Part shown: piece after piece, positions 31,242 to 42,747 of the stretch
Layout of the letters: each line of letters starts with the position of its first letter
How positions within the stretch are numbered: the first letter of the stretch is position 1
Assembly: GCF_963678635.1 (NCBI RefSeq)
Contig: NC_087065.1
Span: forward strand, 42,597,430-42,661,429
Reading direction: 5' to 3'
Source of the DNA: Symsagittifera roscoffensis
Lineage: Eukaryota > Xenacoelomorpha > Acoela > Convolutidae
DNA: 64,000 nucleotides
The notes under the pieces: generated by a model
The model's database searches: none
Seen by the model: only the letters and a program-made list of their open reading frames with translations
Told to the model about the DNA's origin: nothing
Position numbers and translations under genes: made by a program

Positions 31242-32015
31242 TATGATAGAAACCGACAGTGGAACTCAGCTTCACGTTTCTGCAACCCAAGAGGTATCCG
31301 TGAGTAAAAATACGGGAAATAAAAAAAGTGAGTAATATGGAAACGGAACTGTTATTTTTGCGAGAAAATGTTGAAAAACAAGAATGTGAAATTACGGGTC
31401 TGAAACTTAAGCAGTTAAACATAGATACCAGGCTGCGAGCTCAGGAAAGGTACAAGAGCAAGGCTAGTGCGCTTGTATGGAATCCGCCGTTCGATGGAAG
31501 AGCAGTAGATGACGTTACGGATGCGATAATTGATTTTTTCAGGACAAGTCTGAAAGTTATCATTTCTCGTGGGGGAATTAAAGCTTGTCACATGTATATG
31601 GGAAATTACGGAGAAAATATGCCCACTATCAATTGCAAGTTTGTATACTTCGACAATAAGCACGCTGTATACAAGGCCATGAGGAATCTGAAATATCAGA
31701 AAAACATTTTAAACAAGCGTAACATATATATTACGAAACGTCTTCCTGAACAAGAGGCAATAATTAGGAAAGCGGCTAATGATAACTATGGGCCTAATAA
31801 CTTCCACTCAAAACTGCATCGTATCAGTGCTTGTCTATGATGATAAGCGCCGGGGCAAAACAATGTTTATGCGAGTTGACGCAGTAGATGAATTGCAAAC
31901 GATTAATGCTGTTGAGCAAAAAAACGAATCTACACCGACTCTCGCCATGACAACAATGAAGGAGAATCCCCTGCAAACAAAAAACCAACTCATTGATTGG
32001 ATTTTGAGCGGATAA
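31242..32015 (+). pseudogene. LINE ORF1 (L1-ORF1p-like RRM protein)
   Basis: The likely start is ATG 31242 (MIETDSGTQLHVS). A slip in the A run at 31321-31327 breaks the frame, which resumes at 31328 and is open to 31840. It has a coiled-coil-like part (LLFLRENVEKQECEITGLKL), an RRM-like domain beginning ASALVWNPPFDGRA, and a C-terminal RNA-binding part (NIYITKRLPEQEAIIRKA). A second frameshift near 31830 moves the tail (VLVYDDKRRGKTMFMRVDA) to the frame ending at 32015. L1-type ORF1 proteins coat LINE RNA as trimers. Confidence 0.75.
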
Positions 32016-32879
32016 TGTGTGCCGTCTGTTAAACTTTGACAGAAAAACACAAAATGAATTGAAATAAACTGTAAAGCATATAAACTGCTATTCTAGCCCA
32101 AAGTGGTTATGTTTGTGACAAATTATGTTGAATTATTCTCTGTTATTATTCCCCTTAGGCGGACAACAAAAAAAATAGCAAAAATACGAGTGACAAACAT
32201 CGATTTTAGTTTTTTTTTCTGTTTTTTTTATCGTATAATTTTTTTCCTTCTTAAAATTTTTTTTTCTGCGTTTCGTTTTCATATTTTTCTTAACTTAGGA
32301 ATTATCAGCAAACCAATAAATGATTATTCTCTAACAAGACCTTGTGATTTCCGCACTGCTGGTCTAATACCTAATAAAGAAGGACAGTCCAAGTAGTCTT
32401 CCTTTAAAAAAGAAAACCCAATAATGAGTTGGTGCGATTTCCGTGCTGTTTTGTGGTTATTTAAACTAAATTATGTTTTATTTTCATTCAAAACAAGTCT
32501 AGAATAAAACCAAAAAAATGTATCCTGCTCTTTTAGTTCCCAGAGCTTGCGTGATTTCCGCGCTGCTCTTGCGGTTTTGAATTGTAATTGCTGAAAATGA
32601 GGAAAACAATGAAAATAAAATGGAAAAGTTCAGGAAAAAGGAAAGTTATGTAAGCTGAGAAAGGAAAAGGAGGAGGCGAGAGATTGGAGGGGAAAATAAA
32701 GAACCTTATACGGGTATAAAATTGGAAGCTAGCAATATTAGTATTTTTGCGAAGAAAAAGAATATTCTAGACAAGGAGGAGAAACTACCTAGAGTTTGTG
32801 CAATTTCCGCACTGCCCTGGGTGGCTTCTGATTTCTGACAACCCATTGATCTTCACAAATTGGTTAAATTTTCAACTAG
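32016..32879 (+). other. LINE inter-ORF region with four repeated hairpin-like motifs
   Basis: No coding frame. Four copies of a motif with invariant atttccg lie at 32344-32360, 32432-32450, 32549-32568 and 32797-32816. Each can fold into a 4-5 bp stem around an ATTTC loop. The stem sequences differ but stay pairable. Confidence 0.6.
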
Positions 32880-35812
32880 TTGAGAAACCACGCGAGAATT
32901 ACATTGTACACAGAACATATGGTTAACAGAGACATGGAGGAAACAACTTCTAAAACTTTTCAGTTTTTTTTACAAAACATCAGATTTTTGCCCCGAAACT
33001 TTGAAGAATTTGAATTAGAAATAGAACAGTTGGCCCAACGTCCAGATATCATTTGTTTATCTGAAACCTGGCTCAAAATAAATCTGACAATGATATTTTC
33101 CAAATTCAAGGATACGAACCTCTCTATAGTTGCGCTAGAATTAAACGAGGAGGAGGTATTGGCATCTATGTTAACACTGGGTCAGATCATAGGATAATAA
33201 AACAACAAAAAGATAACAATATCCAAATCTTGTCAGTTCTCATAAAAACACAAATAAATCAGAAAATTGTAGTTACCTGTGTTTACCTTCCGCCAAATTC
33301 TCTAAACAACGCTACCTTCGAAAGCCTGCAAAACTATTTGGATGGATTAACGCTAGGGCCTGAAACTGATCACATAGTTTGTGGTAATTTCAACGTAAAC
33401 TTTCTGTTAAACTCGACAAAGCGGAAAAAAATTGAGGATATTATGATAGGAAATGGCATGTTAGAAAAAAAAGAGCTGCCTGCCAACAAGTGTGACAGAA
33501 CGTAGTAGCACTTTGATTGACTTATTTTTCTGTACATCAAGTTTCTCAACCAAAACCATCAATCAAAAATTCAGTGTCTGATCATTTTGGTGTACAGTTT
33601 TTTTCAAATTTTCTGAAAACAGACTTTTTACTGAAAAAACGTTTGCTAGAAACTGGAAAAAGTTGAAAAAAAGGAATATAACTGAGAAGTTAAGTTTTTA
33701 TTTGCAACATGAGATTGGCAAATGTATGCAGTTATGGAATCTCGAAGACCCTCAAATGTCTTCTAGGATTTTAGAAAGAATAAATTCGATCCTTATGAAG
33801 GCGGTTGATACTTTTTTTCCAAAGCGTTTACTAGTACAATAAGAAAGACATCCATGGATTGACAATGAAGTAAAAAATGCAGCAGCAAAAAAGCGACGGT
33901 TACGGCAAGAGTTTTTGAATATTAAAACAACGGATGCCCGGAATAAGTATAGTTTCCAAAATAAAATTGTCAAAAACCTAATTATCCCTAAAAAACGAAA
34001 ATACTATCAAAATAAACTAATGCTTGAGTCTAATTTCAAAACGAAAACGTTTTTCGGAACTTTTAAGGAAATGAGTGGTAAAGGGAAAAATTCTAAATCT
34101 TTAAATCTATCTAACGGGGACGCTGAGCATTTTAACTAATACTTCGCAAATATTGGCGCCAGACTTACACAGAGCAAATCAAACTGCTTGGAAAATAATG
34201 TTATACGTCAGCAGCAATCGTTGTTTTTGAACAAAATTGATTTAACTGAAGTCATTGAAGTCATCGAAAGTTTATAAAATAATTGTAGTACAGATTGCTA
34301 TGATATCAACACTGTTCTCGTCAAGCATTTAAAAACTATACTAGCAGGCCCTTTGACTGAAATTTTTAATGACTGCCTAACCTCAGGAATCTATCCAATT
34401 TGTTTAAAAATTGCAAAAATTGTTCCAATTTTCAAGGAGGGAGACATTGATGACCCCTCAGACTGTAGACCAATTTCGCTTCTTCCGGTTCTGGGCAAAA
34501 TTTTTGAGCGTATAGTTTTTAAACGAGCCCAATCATATGTAGACAAGTTAAATATCATCCAAAACACTCAGTTTGGCTTCAGATCGAATAGAAGCACTGT
34601 TGACGCCATCCTTACATTTTTGTAAGATGTTTCAACAGCGCTATTGAACAAAAAACGAACTGTTCAGAATACGTTTTTAGACCTAAGAAAGGCTTTTGAC
34701 ACAGTTGATCACTCTAATCTGTTAATAAAATTGGAACAAATGGGATTCAGAGGGCCTGTCTTAAATCTATTGGAATCTTACCTTGACAATCGCTATCAGT
34801 ACATTGAAACTAACTCTTTTAAGACTGAAATTAAACTGGTATCTTTTGGTGTACCTCAAGGATCTATCCTTGGCCCACTTTTCTTCATATTATACATAAA
34901 CGATCTACAAGTAGCCACAAAAACACAGGGGTACTTTTGTATGCTGATGACACTGTTCTGAAATCCACAAACAACAAAGACTATATTGCTTTTGCACATA
35001 GATCAGCTTTGCTTGAAGTAAATGATTGGTTAGACAAAAACAAATTGACACTGAATGTCAAAAAAACCAAGACCATGAGATACTGTCGGAGCACGAAAAC
35101 TGAAGAACGACCAGGAAATTTATTTTTTAAATGACACCCAAATAAAAGATGTTGAATGTTTCAAATATCTTGGAAGTCTCCGTGACTGTAAATTAAATTT
35201 TCATCAGCATATTGATAAGGTAAAGAAAAAATTTTTGCAATTTTGTGGAGTGTTTTTTCAAGTGAGAAGTTTTTAACTGGACAGCAATTAATATTTGAGT
35301 ATAAAAGTTACGTGCAACCAATCATCCAATATGGAGTTTTAGTTTATGCAAATACCGACAAAACCAAACTGTTAGAACTGGAAATGAAAGTGAGAAGGCT
35401 AATCAGAATAATTTTTTATAAACACAGGATGGATTCAATCACTGAAATAATGCATGATAATAAAATATATACCGTAAGAGAATTTTTTGCTTACGAAGTT
35501 CTGAAATTAACCGGAAAAATTATTCGAAAAGAGTGCCAAGTTGAAAATTTGAGATGTTCTATTACTGAACAAGAATTGAACGTGATATTTTCAAAGCGTA
35601 AAACAAATCAAAACTTAGCTATAAACAGAAATAAACTTAACAGAGGGTCGATTACACCTAAAATTAGAAAAATGTTCAACTTCGTAATAAGTTTTTTTCC
35701 CACCTGGGTCAATTTCTTGAAAGGGGCTTCTCGGTTTCAATTAAATAGTTTTAATCATAAATTTTTGGATAATTACATTCTAGGAAATACGATTTTACTG
35801 GGCATGCTTTGA
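32880..35812 (+). pseudogene. LINE ORF2: endonuclease and reverse transcriptase
   Basis: Endonuclease: FQFFLQNIRFLPRNFEEF, then PDIICLSETWLK (catalytic Glu), VYLPPNS, GNFN at 33382-33393 (normally GDFN, so the Asp is lost) and SDHFG near 33580. RT: DCRPISLLPVLGKIFER, FLDLRKAFDTVDHS (motif A), FGVPQGSILGPLFF (motif B), YADDT at 34940-34954 (motif C), then LLEVNDWLDKNKLTLN. The C-terminal 189 codons (35243-35812) contain YKSYVQPIIQYGVLVYANTD, typical of jockey/CR1-type ORF2 tails. Frameshifts fall near 33110, 33200, 33480, 34920 and 35120, with stops such as TAA at 33839-33841 and 34623-34625. Confidence 0.9.
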
Positions 35813-36150
35813 GACTTTTAATTGATCAATAAGTAGAACTGTTGGTTTCTAAATTATGGGTAGGGAAGACTACCTGAGAAAACTAAATTAATTTTTTTAT
35901 AGAGAAAGGTTTAAAGGTGCGAATAAAAAGGTTTTACGTTAAAAAATGGTTGTCGGTAGATAATCCATTGCATTGGATTAAAGAATTTAAGTACTTTTTT
36001 TTGTTCTCTGCTTAATGAGACACCTGAATACGGGCCTTGTTGGCTCAATGGTGTTCTACCAAACGATTCTAATTTGTATTTATAATTTTTTATAAATAAC
36101 TTTGTAACTAGATCTCGTTTTAGAAACAAGTTATTATATATTATTATTAT
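35813..36150 (+). other. LINE 3' UTR and (att)n tail
   Basis: From ORF2 stop to the tail. 35905-36130 has an inverted homolog at 25410-25640. The end is ttattatatattattattat rather than poly(A). Confidence 0.75.
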
Positions 36151-37225
36151 AATTGTTCAATAGTACGTCTGTTTTGGTGTCTGAAACTTTCCTTTGTGGA
36201 TTTCTTGTTTAGTTTGTATGGAGTCTATTGCTTACCCAAGACGCTGGTCTCTTCAAAATGTATAGCAGCAGGGCTAAAAAGTTTATGTTCAATGTCCTTC
36301 TCTAGACTTAGGATATATTTTGATCGAATGTCAAGTTTGTTTTTTCTGCACTTTTTCCTGATTACAACTGATAATTCATCTACCCTTTCCTTGCAGCTAT
36401 TTGTGGTCGGCAAAAATATTTAAATAAAAATGATGTTCTTTTGGTTTCTTATTCTGGTACAGTTTGGGTTTCGCTGTTGCTGAAGTTGGACCCCAGTCAA
36501 ATAAAGGGCGTTTACCACATTCTGTTTGCTCTTCGGTCAATGAATGATGCGTTGATGGCTTTCCACCCTCTCAACTCGATTGTTATTTACCCGTTGTACC
36601 AAACCTCTATAATGGCGTCATTGGTTTTTGTTTGTGTCATGCTGACTTTTCTGACTTTTTTAAGTTATTTAGCATTCTCTGTATTTACGATTTACAATTT
36701 ACGATGTTGTTGAACACGTGTCTTCGATGAAAATTAGATAAATGTTGCCGGACCTTACTTTAGTTTCAGATCCATGCTGTCAAGTTCTTGACCCGCATTT
36801 TGTTTCAAAACTATGATTGTGTCATGCCCGCTTGTAGATAGTTGACGTATGCTGTATTTTCTAATTCTTGGATCTTATGGCAGTTAAGTCGTTTTGTCTT
36901 GAAAGGCGTTTGTTTCTGCATAGTTTTCAAAATGAACACGCTTTATGCAACTTTTGAAGACAGTGTGAGCTGCCGGACAAGTCTGGATATGGCCTGGTCC
37001 GCATGGATCCCTACACTTGAAGCTGAGTTTTTGATCGACGTTTGCCCTTGTTAGCTCTCTAAGGTTTTTGGATTGATCCTGGTCGTCGTCTCCCTCGTTG
37101 AATTGTTTGGTAGGTTCCTCAACTTCTGATTATTTCAGCTAGTTCTGATTACAATTGCATTGTGATTGCGTTGTCCTGTTTTGCCTTGTTTTTCTGATTT
37201 GTTGTTGCCTTTCCAATCTTTTTTC
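36151..37225 (-). pseudogene. gag-pol: Minus-strand gypsy gag-pol relic, upstream part, copy B
   Basis: Corresponds to 24252-25331 of copy A (nucleocapsid and protease remnants). The former knuckle region reads GPGHIQT.LAAHTVFKSCIKRVHF on the minus strand near 36940-37010. It ends at catttc, where copy A has extra sequence. Confidence 0.5.
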
Positions 37226-38353
37226 ATTTCCCCCTAACCTAATAGTAAAAATTTAGCTCCTCCACAGTAAATTTTTATTATATTACGGCTATCCGTTGAT
37301 GCTGATCTTAGCACCCACAATTTAGCAACCATTTATAGTTAAAATCCAATGCTGCGCTTTAATTTTTCCTAACCAGCTACAAATAGGATAGGTTGTTTAG
37401 GATAACTAAAGCTAACCGGGTTGAAGCCCTACGGTTAATTATTGCTTTTTCTCCAGTATCCTAATTATTGCTATCTTCCTGCGCTGATTCATGTATAATT
37501 CAGAGTTTTTTGCATAGCTAAACCCTTGAATGGTTTAGGGCTATTTCAGTAAGGATTCTGTGAAAAATCAGAGCTAAAACTTAAGAAAATTTAACTCATT
37601 CAAGTGAGAATGTGCTAAATAAACCCTTTAACATACAGAAAATTACAGATTAATGGCGCATATGTGTCTCCTTGTACCGGCCCAGGGTGTCTCCCTGTTT
37701 TTGTTCTTTTTGACAGGTTATTTATTGCTGTTTCAATGCAAAAATTAGCTAAATTAGCTATAAATTAGCTATAATCTATCGATAAAACTTGCCATCGTGG
37801 CAATGAACATCGATAACTCATAAATGGCGATCGCTGTTTTCTCATTTTTTATTCGCTAATTTTCAATGTGAACTCAATCCGGGTAGGTTATTATGAGCTC
37901 AATGAATTATTCTACCAAATGAATCCCAAATGCATTGAGGCAAGCTAGTTCGGCTAATCTTGAAATATGGAAACGCACGTGTTTGTAATCATGTACCTAC
38001 ACTACGAACCAACGTTTGGGAACGTTTTAGAAAGAATTTACAAAATCTCAGGTGGGTACGCAAATTTTTCCCAAGCCTATAACCAAACACTTTATTAACA
38101 ATTCACCCCGTACCCAACGGAGGCTGTTTTTCTTGATAGGAAATGATCTAAATGATTCTGCGCAGAAATGATCTATTTCTTTTCTAGATTAGGAATCAAC
38201 AGTTTCTGGCAAGAAATAACCAGAAATCAGTTCACTGCTCAACCGCAACGAGATAAACAAGCTTCGAGTATACACAATAACAGAAGCAATACAATGCAAA
38301 TTACTAATTGTTATAACAAGTGTTTTTTTGCTAAAACTAGCAAGCATCAGCAA
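37226..38353. other. Unidentified noncoding repeat, copy B
   Basis: Match of 25788-26932, with no gene recognised. Confidence 0.5.
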
Positions 38354-38430
38354 GGGCTGTAGCATAGTGATTAGCACAACGGCCTAGAAAACTGAAGGTC
38401 AGGGGTTTGAACGTCATCAGGAGACTTTTT
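38354..38430 (+). ncRNA. tRNA-like SINE head, copy B
   Basis: Same sequence as 26933-27010: A-box-like, ctagaaa loop, B-box-like and T5 stretch. It is part of the duplicated block rather than an independent insertion. Confidence 0.5.
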
Positions 38431-38825
38431 ATAGCTAGAAATATCCTAAGTTTAGCTAACTTCTGAGCAGAACTAAGATGAGATATAAAGATTTTAAAGA
38501 AAATTTCTGCCTTATTTAAACATTTCAGTAATAATTTTTGACCAGAAATTAAATTAGATATAAGTATTTCAGGTCAGAAAAACAGAACTTTCTCGGTACG
38601 GGATTGGAACTGTTCTATTATGGGCAAGCGTAAGCTGTAAATTGCTCAAGGGTCTATAATGGCACGGAGCCCTAGCTTTTTACATCAACTTCTTATAAAC
38701 GCAAAATATTACAGTAAATCTTGTGGCCGCAGTAAGAAAACATAAAATTCAATTTTTCAAAGCCTTCCTTCAACAACTTTTTTAATTTTTTTTTTGAAAC
38801 TAATAAATATACCTTACAAGTGTTA

Positions 38826-39771
38826 TGGTTTTTTTTCTGAACATCGTTTTTCCGACAATTTCATCAAATACGCTAAATGCAAGTTGGGTTATTCAGGTTG
38901 TCACTGATACAAGCAGTCTTGATTGTTTTCAAAACTGAATCGCCTCTGTTTAAGGTGCACTGAAGTTGAAGTTAGACTGCAGCCGCAATGACCGAAAGAA
39001 GATCGACCAAGAGGGTAAATTTGTATTGCAATAAAATTACTTAACAACAGTTTGATAGAGTGAAATTCGATCTTTTGTTCGTATCAATGTAAGTTTGTTC
39101 GAGCCCTATCGCAATACTAATTTCAACAAAACTCACAACGTTTTCTCATTTTATGATTGAACTCAATGCTTGAAGGTTTTGAAGTTTTTTCGACAACTCA
39201 ATGCTGCAGTATTTAAAGATGATTTAAGAAGAAAATTGGGTCTCTTCCAAAAGTTTTGTGAAATATAGAGTGAATAAAAAAGGATATCACGATATGAAGT
39301 ATTCCTATGCTGATATTTTTGATGATAGATGTCTGGTGCGAGTGGAGCTTATGTGGATTCCAATCGAGACCCAGGAAGCATCCAGGTAAAACCCCTTCTA
39401 TCAACCTACTTAATTGAAATACTCATATCAAAGTTAATTAAAATATAAATTAAACAAGATTGCTCATATCAGGGCCAAGCCTTAGATGTTATGACTTTTC
39501 TCTCAGGTGAACTTTTTGTGAGTGATTGAAAATGAAATCAAAAAAGGAGATAATAAATGAAAAGCTTTTTTTAAATTTTTTTACCGCCTCCAATTAAAGT
39601 ACAAAAGTGATCTATTTTGCATCCCGTCACATATTATCTGGATCCATCAGCTTGCCCAAAATTTTAATAATTTCTAAATCGGAAAATATCGCCGCAAATA
39701 GAACTAGGTGTTAATAGAAAACTGGAGAGTAGAAAATTATACTCCCTCATACCCGGATCGAGGTACTCGAT
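38826..39771. other. Unidentified single-copy-looking stretch
   Basis: No gene or repeat family recognised. atgaccgaaagaagatcgac followed by caagagggtaaattt at 38988 would fit a tiny first exon with a donor, but nothing supports it. Confidence 0.4.
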
Positions 39772-39925
39772 TTATGTTTCGACTTTCTCGGCCAGAATTT
39801 GGTATATTTCGGCCGTCTCGACCAAATTTTGGAATTTTTCGGCTTTCTTGACCAGATTTCGGAAGATTTCGACTTTCTTGACCAAAAATTGGCACGTTTC
39901 GCCTTTCTCGACTGTCTTCAATTTT
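39772..39925. repeat. 30-bp minisatellite (multiple of three)
   Basis: Five head-to-tail 30-bp units, each tttcg(a/g)ctttctcgacca... with a variable second half. The minus strand is open over the array (39772-39957) and gives a 10-residue repeat such as VEIFRNLVKK, AEKFQNLVET, AEIYQILAEK. It may reflect the period rather than a gene. Confidence 0.85.
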
Positions 39926-39959
39926 TGTCTGGTTATAGAATAACTACCCGAGCTCAAAT

Positions 39960-40040
39960 TGTTGGTGCCTTTCTTCTACTGAGCTCGACCTATATTTTGA
40001 CTGTGCTCGACATATAATTTGACTGTAATCGACCTATGTC
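39960..40040. repeat. Short repeat of tgctcgacctatattttgac units
   Basis: Three 24-28 bp copies (gagctcgacctatattttgac, tgctcgacatataatttgac, aatcgacctatg). The same motif returns at 44385-44540. Confidence 0.75.
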
Positions 40041-41089
40041 AACATGCATTCTTAAATAAAATCAGTTCAGTTTTGTAGGAAAATTTTTCAATTTTTTTAT
40101 CTATTGTTTAGGGGGTATAACCGAAAAAAAAAAAAAAAACTTGAAAAACTTTGACAAAAAGTCTTGCCATTTTTCGACACTGAAAGAGCCTTTCAGCACT
40201 TCCAGCACTTTTCTGAAGCGCAAAATTTTTTCACCTCCTTCTGGTAAAAATCAAAAGCAAATAAATTTTGTTTAGAGAGCGCTTGTCAATCATAAGACAA
40301 AGCTATATTATCTCAAATTTGACAAAAACGTGGAGTTACGAAATTAGAAGACAAGCAAATTAGGCAATCAGAAAGTAATGAAATTTCGACAAAACCTCAG
40401 TCTGTGCAAATTGCATGAAACTTGTTTACAGATTTAGTTTAACTTTTGTTTGAGTAAGCCTCGGTTATCTCCAACCACAAATCAGGCTATTATTGTCACA
40501 GTTGTATAATTTATGCATTCCGAAAATGCAATAAACATTTATGCATTCCGAAAATCGAATCAATATTTTTTATTTAAATTCCAATCAGTTCTGTGATTAT
40601 AAACTCAGTGATAACAAAAATTCGGATCAGTTCGTGATAACAAAAATTCGGATCTGCAAAAAAAAATTTGATCCAAGCAAAAAATTTTGATGGCCGTCTT
40701 AACTCGCAAAAAATGATCGTCTAAGTTATTGTGCGGTCATCTTATTTTTTGGTTAGTGCCGAGCTTCGTTTTTTTTGCATCGGCTCAAAAGGGTTCCCGG
40801 TGTCTGAGAGACTTGGGACTTCTTTTTTTGGCAATAAGACACAATTTTAAGATACCCTATTGGAAAAAAATACCGAAAAAACTGTCTAAATTTTGGAGTC
40901 AGGCAAAAATCAGTTTTCGGTCGATATATGGTTTGCAGAAAAAGGGGTCAAAAAAGGGTGTTTTGGGCTTTATTTTTATATTTTTGAAAAGCCCTGCTCA
41001 TGTAGTTTTAGTTTCTGAATATCTATCAAGGTTGGGTTTGTTGAGTTATGTTAAGTATTTAAAATTTTACGAGCTTCAATTTTGTAGTG
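40041..41089. other. No defensible gene
   Basis: Contains an A16 run (near 40124-40139), short direct repeats (ttatgcattccgaaaa twice at 40510-40555; gataacaaaaattcggatc twice at 40610-40655) and, from about 40990, a partial unit of the 470-bp repeat that follows. A 122-codon frame (40729-41097) shows no family. Confidence 0.5.
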
Positions 41090-42500
41090 AAAACTGATAC
41101 AATCCGACATGCGTTCAATGAGATCAAACTTCATTAATCCATTCAATCTGGATATGAAAGCAGTTAAACGGCTCCTCATTTATGTCTACTACACTTTAGA
41201 AGGGCCTAAGATAAACTTTTTTTTGAAAAGGCGAACTTGGCGCAGAGTTAGCCTTTGGTCAGCTATAATATATAACAAACAAGAAAGTTAATTGTCTTAC
41301 ACGTTTAGGTACTAGAGGGCTTTTCAAAGACTCCTTGTTCATCATACTGCAACTTTTAAACTTTGAGTAAATTGAAACAGCTGATTTTTTTTGTTCTGGG
41401 TTACGGTTATTTTACTCAATTTTGATTTTCTTGTCATCTGTTAAGTTTATAAATTTAAAATAATGTAAGCGAACTCTTCTTAGGGTGTATAAAACAACCT
41501 CAAAAATAAAACAAATTAAAAAAAAGCTTGAGTTATTTCCTTATCTTCAGTTTTGGAGTGAACACCGAATACTCTCTAACATGTCGTTCAATGAGATTAA
41601 ACTTCACTGACGGATTTAATCTGATCATCAAGCCTATAAAAACGATCTCCACGGGTGTCTAATACAATTTAGAAAAGTCTAAGATAAACTTTTAGCTTCG
41701 AACTTTTGGTAGCTAAAGCAAGTATGACGAAGTTTGACAAAAATTGAAACTTTTCAAAAAAAATTAAATTTGGCGAAGATAAAGCCTTTGATAAGCTATA
41801 AAAGGTTTTAACGGTATGTTTTTTTTTACTTTCGATGTCTGAAAAATAAAGTTACCTTTCCAATGATTTCTTGTTCATCAAAATGCAATTTTTATTAATT
41901 GAGTAAACTGAAGTTGAGCCGAGTTTTTTTTAATGTTAGGGCTTTTTTGACTATGTGAACTCCACATAGACTGTATTAAGCAACCTCAATAAGTAAAAAT
42001 GTGTATTTTTTTTTGGCTCATTTCACGATCTTTAATTTTGGAGTGAACACTAATACTCTCGAACATATCATTCAATGAGATGAAACTTCACTGACAATTT
42101 TTTTTCTTGTTATGAAACCACAATAAAAAACATTTTATGTGTCTGTTACCTTTTTGTAAAACTCTCAGATAGTCATTTGGCCGGAGAACCGTTTCTGGCT
42201 AAGTCAAGATAAATGAAGTTTAATAAAAAAAATTTTCTTCAAAACAAATGTTGGCTAGAAGTTTGCTTTTGGTGAGCTGGAAAAAGTCATGTTTCTAAGT
42301 TGTTCTGATAACCACTGTTTTATAATAAGAAAAAGCTTTTCAACGACGCTTTTTGCTATAATGTGATTTTTACAATTTGAGAAATTCAAAAAGGAGACAG
42401 AGGAATATTTTTGGTGTGATGTCTTTTCTGCATCAAGGTTGTTTTTGTGATCAACCATTGGAAACAAATTGATGAAGTTATGTATGTACACTCTACATAG
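41090..42500. repeat. Three diverged tandem units of about 470 bp
   Basis: Landmarks recur in order. ttcaatgagat.aaacttca occurs at 41112, 41587 and 42071; taagataaacttt at 41205, 41680 and a diverged copy; a ttgttcatca..atgcaa.ttt block at 41337 and 41871; and agtgaacac near 41560 and 42035. Identity is perhaps 65-75%. No coding content. Confidence 0.75.
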
Positions 42501-42747
42501 AGCTTAAAATGTAAACTGTTTAATTTAAAAAAAATTAGGTCTTGTTTAAGTTTTATTTTTCTTATATTGAACTTTTGCTTCTCATGTTCAACCACTGCTG
42601 AAAAAAATTAAATAATTTTCATTGTTAATAAATGAAATTCTCTTGAGTATATCTCTCACAGTTGGTTTTAGATGCTAAAGTTGTTTTTGGGGTTGATTTT
42701 GTTTTGTTGGTGTTGACAATTTGAAAAACGTTTTTTTTTTTCAGTTC

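Larger units (their letters stand above)
30924..36150 (+). mobile_element. APE-type LINE (jockey/CR1-like), near full length, inactive
   Basis: 5.2 kb inserted into copy B at ttgaatt/aattgttcaatag (copy A shows the uninterrupted gttgaattgttcaatag). Order: 5' UTR, ORF1 (31242-32015), an 860-bp inter-ORF stretch with four hairpin-like repeats, ORF2 with endonuclease and RT (32880-35812), 3' UTR, and an (att)n tail at 36130-36150. The target duplication is short, about 4 bp (aatt), and uncertain. Several frameshifts and stops make it inactive. Confidence 0.9.
27402..38825. repeat. Tandem segmental duplication, copy B (about 6.2 kb plus LINE)
   Basis: Starts within the gypsy LTR at aatctatgtag and ends at caagtgtt. 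It matches copy A at roughly 95% by eye, without the copia, and with a LINE at 30924-36150. Confidence 0.9.

Noticed and set aside
38988-39030. Tiny first exon (MTERRSTK) with a gtaaat donor
   Set aside because: Too short to support, with no downstream exon or homology.
40729-41291. 122- and 60-codon plus-strand ORFs as genes
   Set aside because: They overlap the start of the 470-bp tandem repeat, whose other units do not keep the frames.
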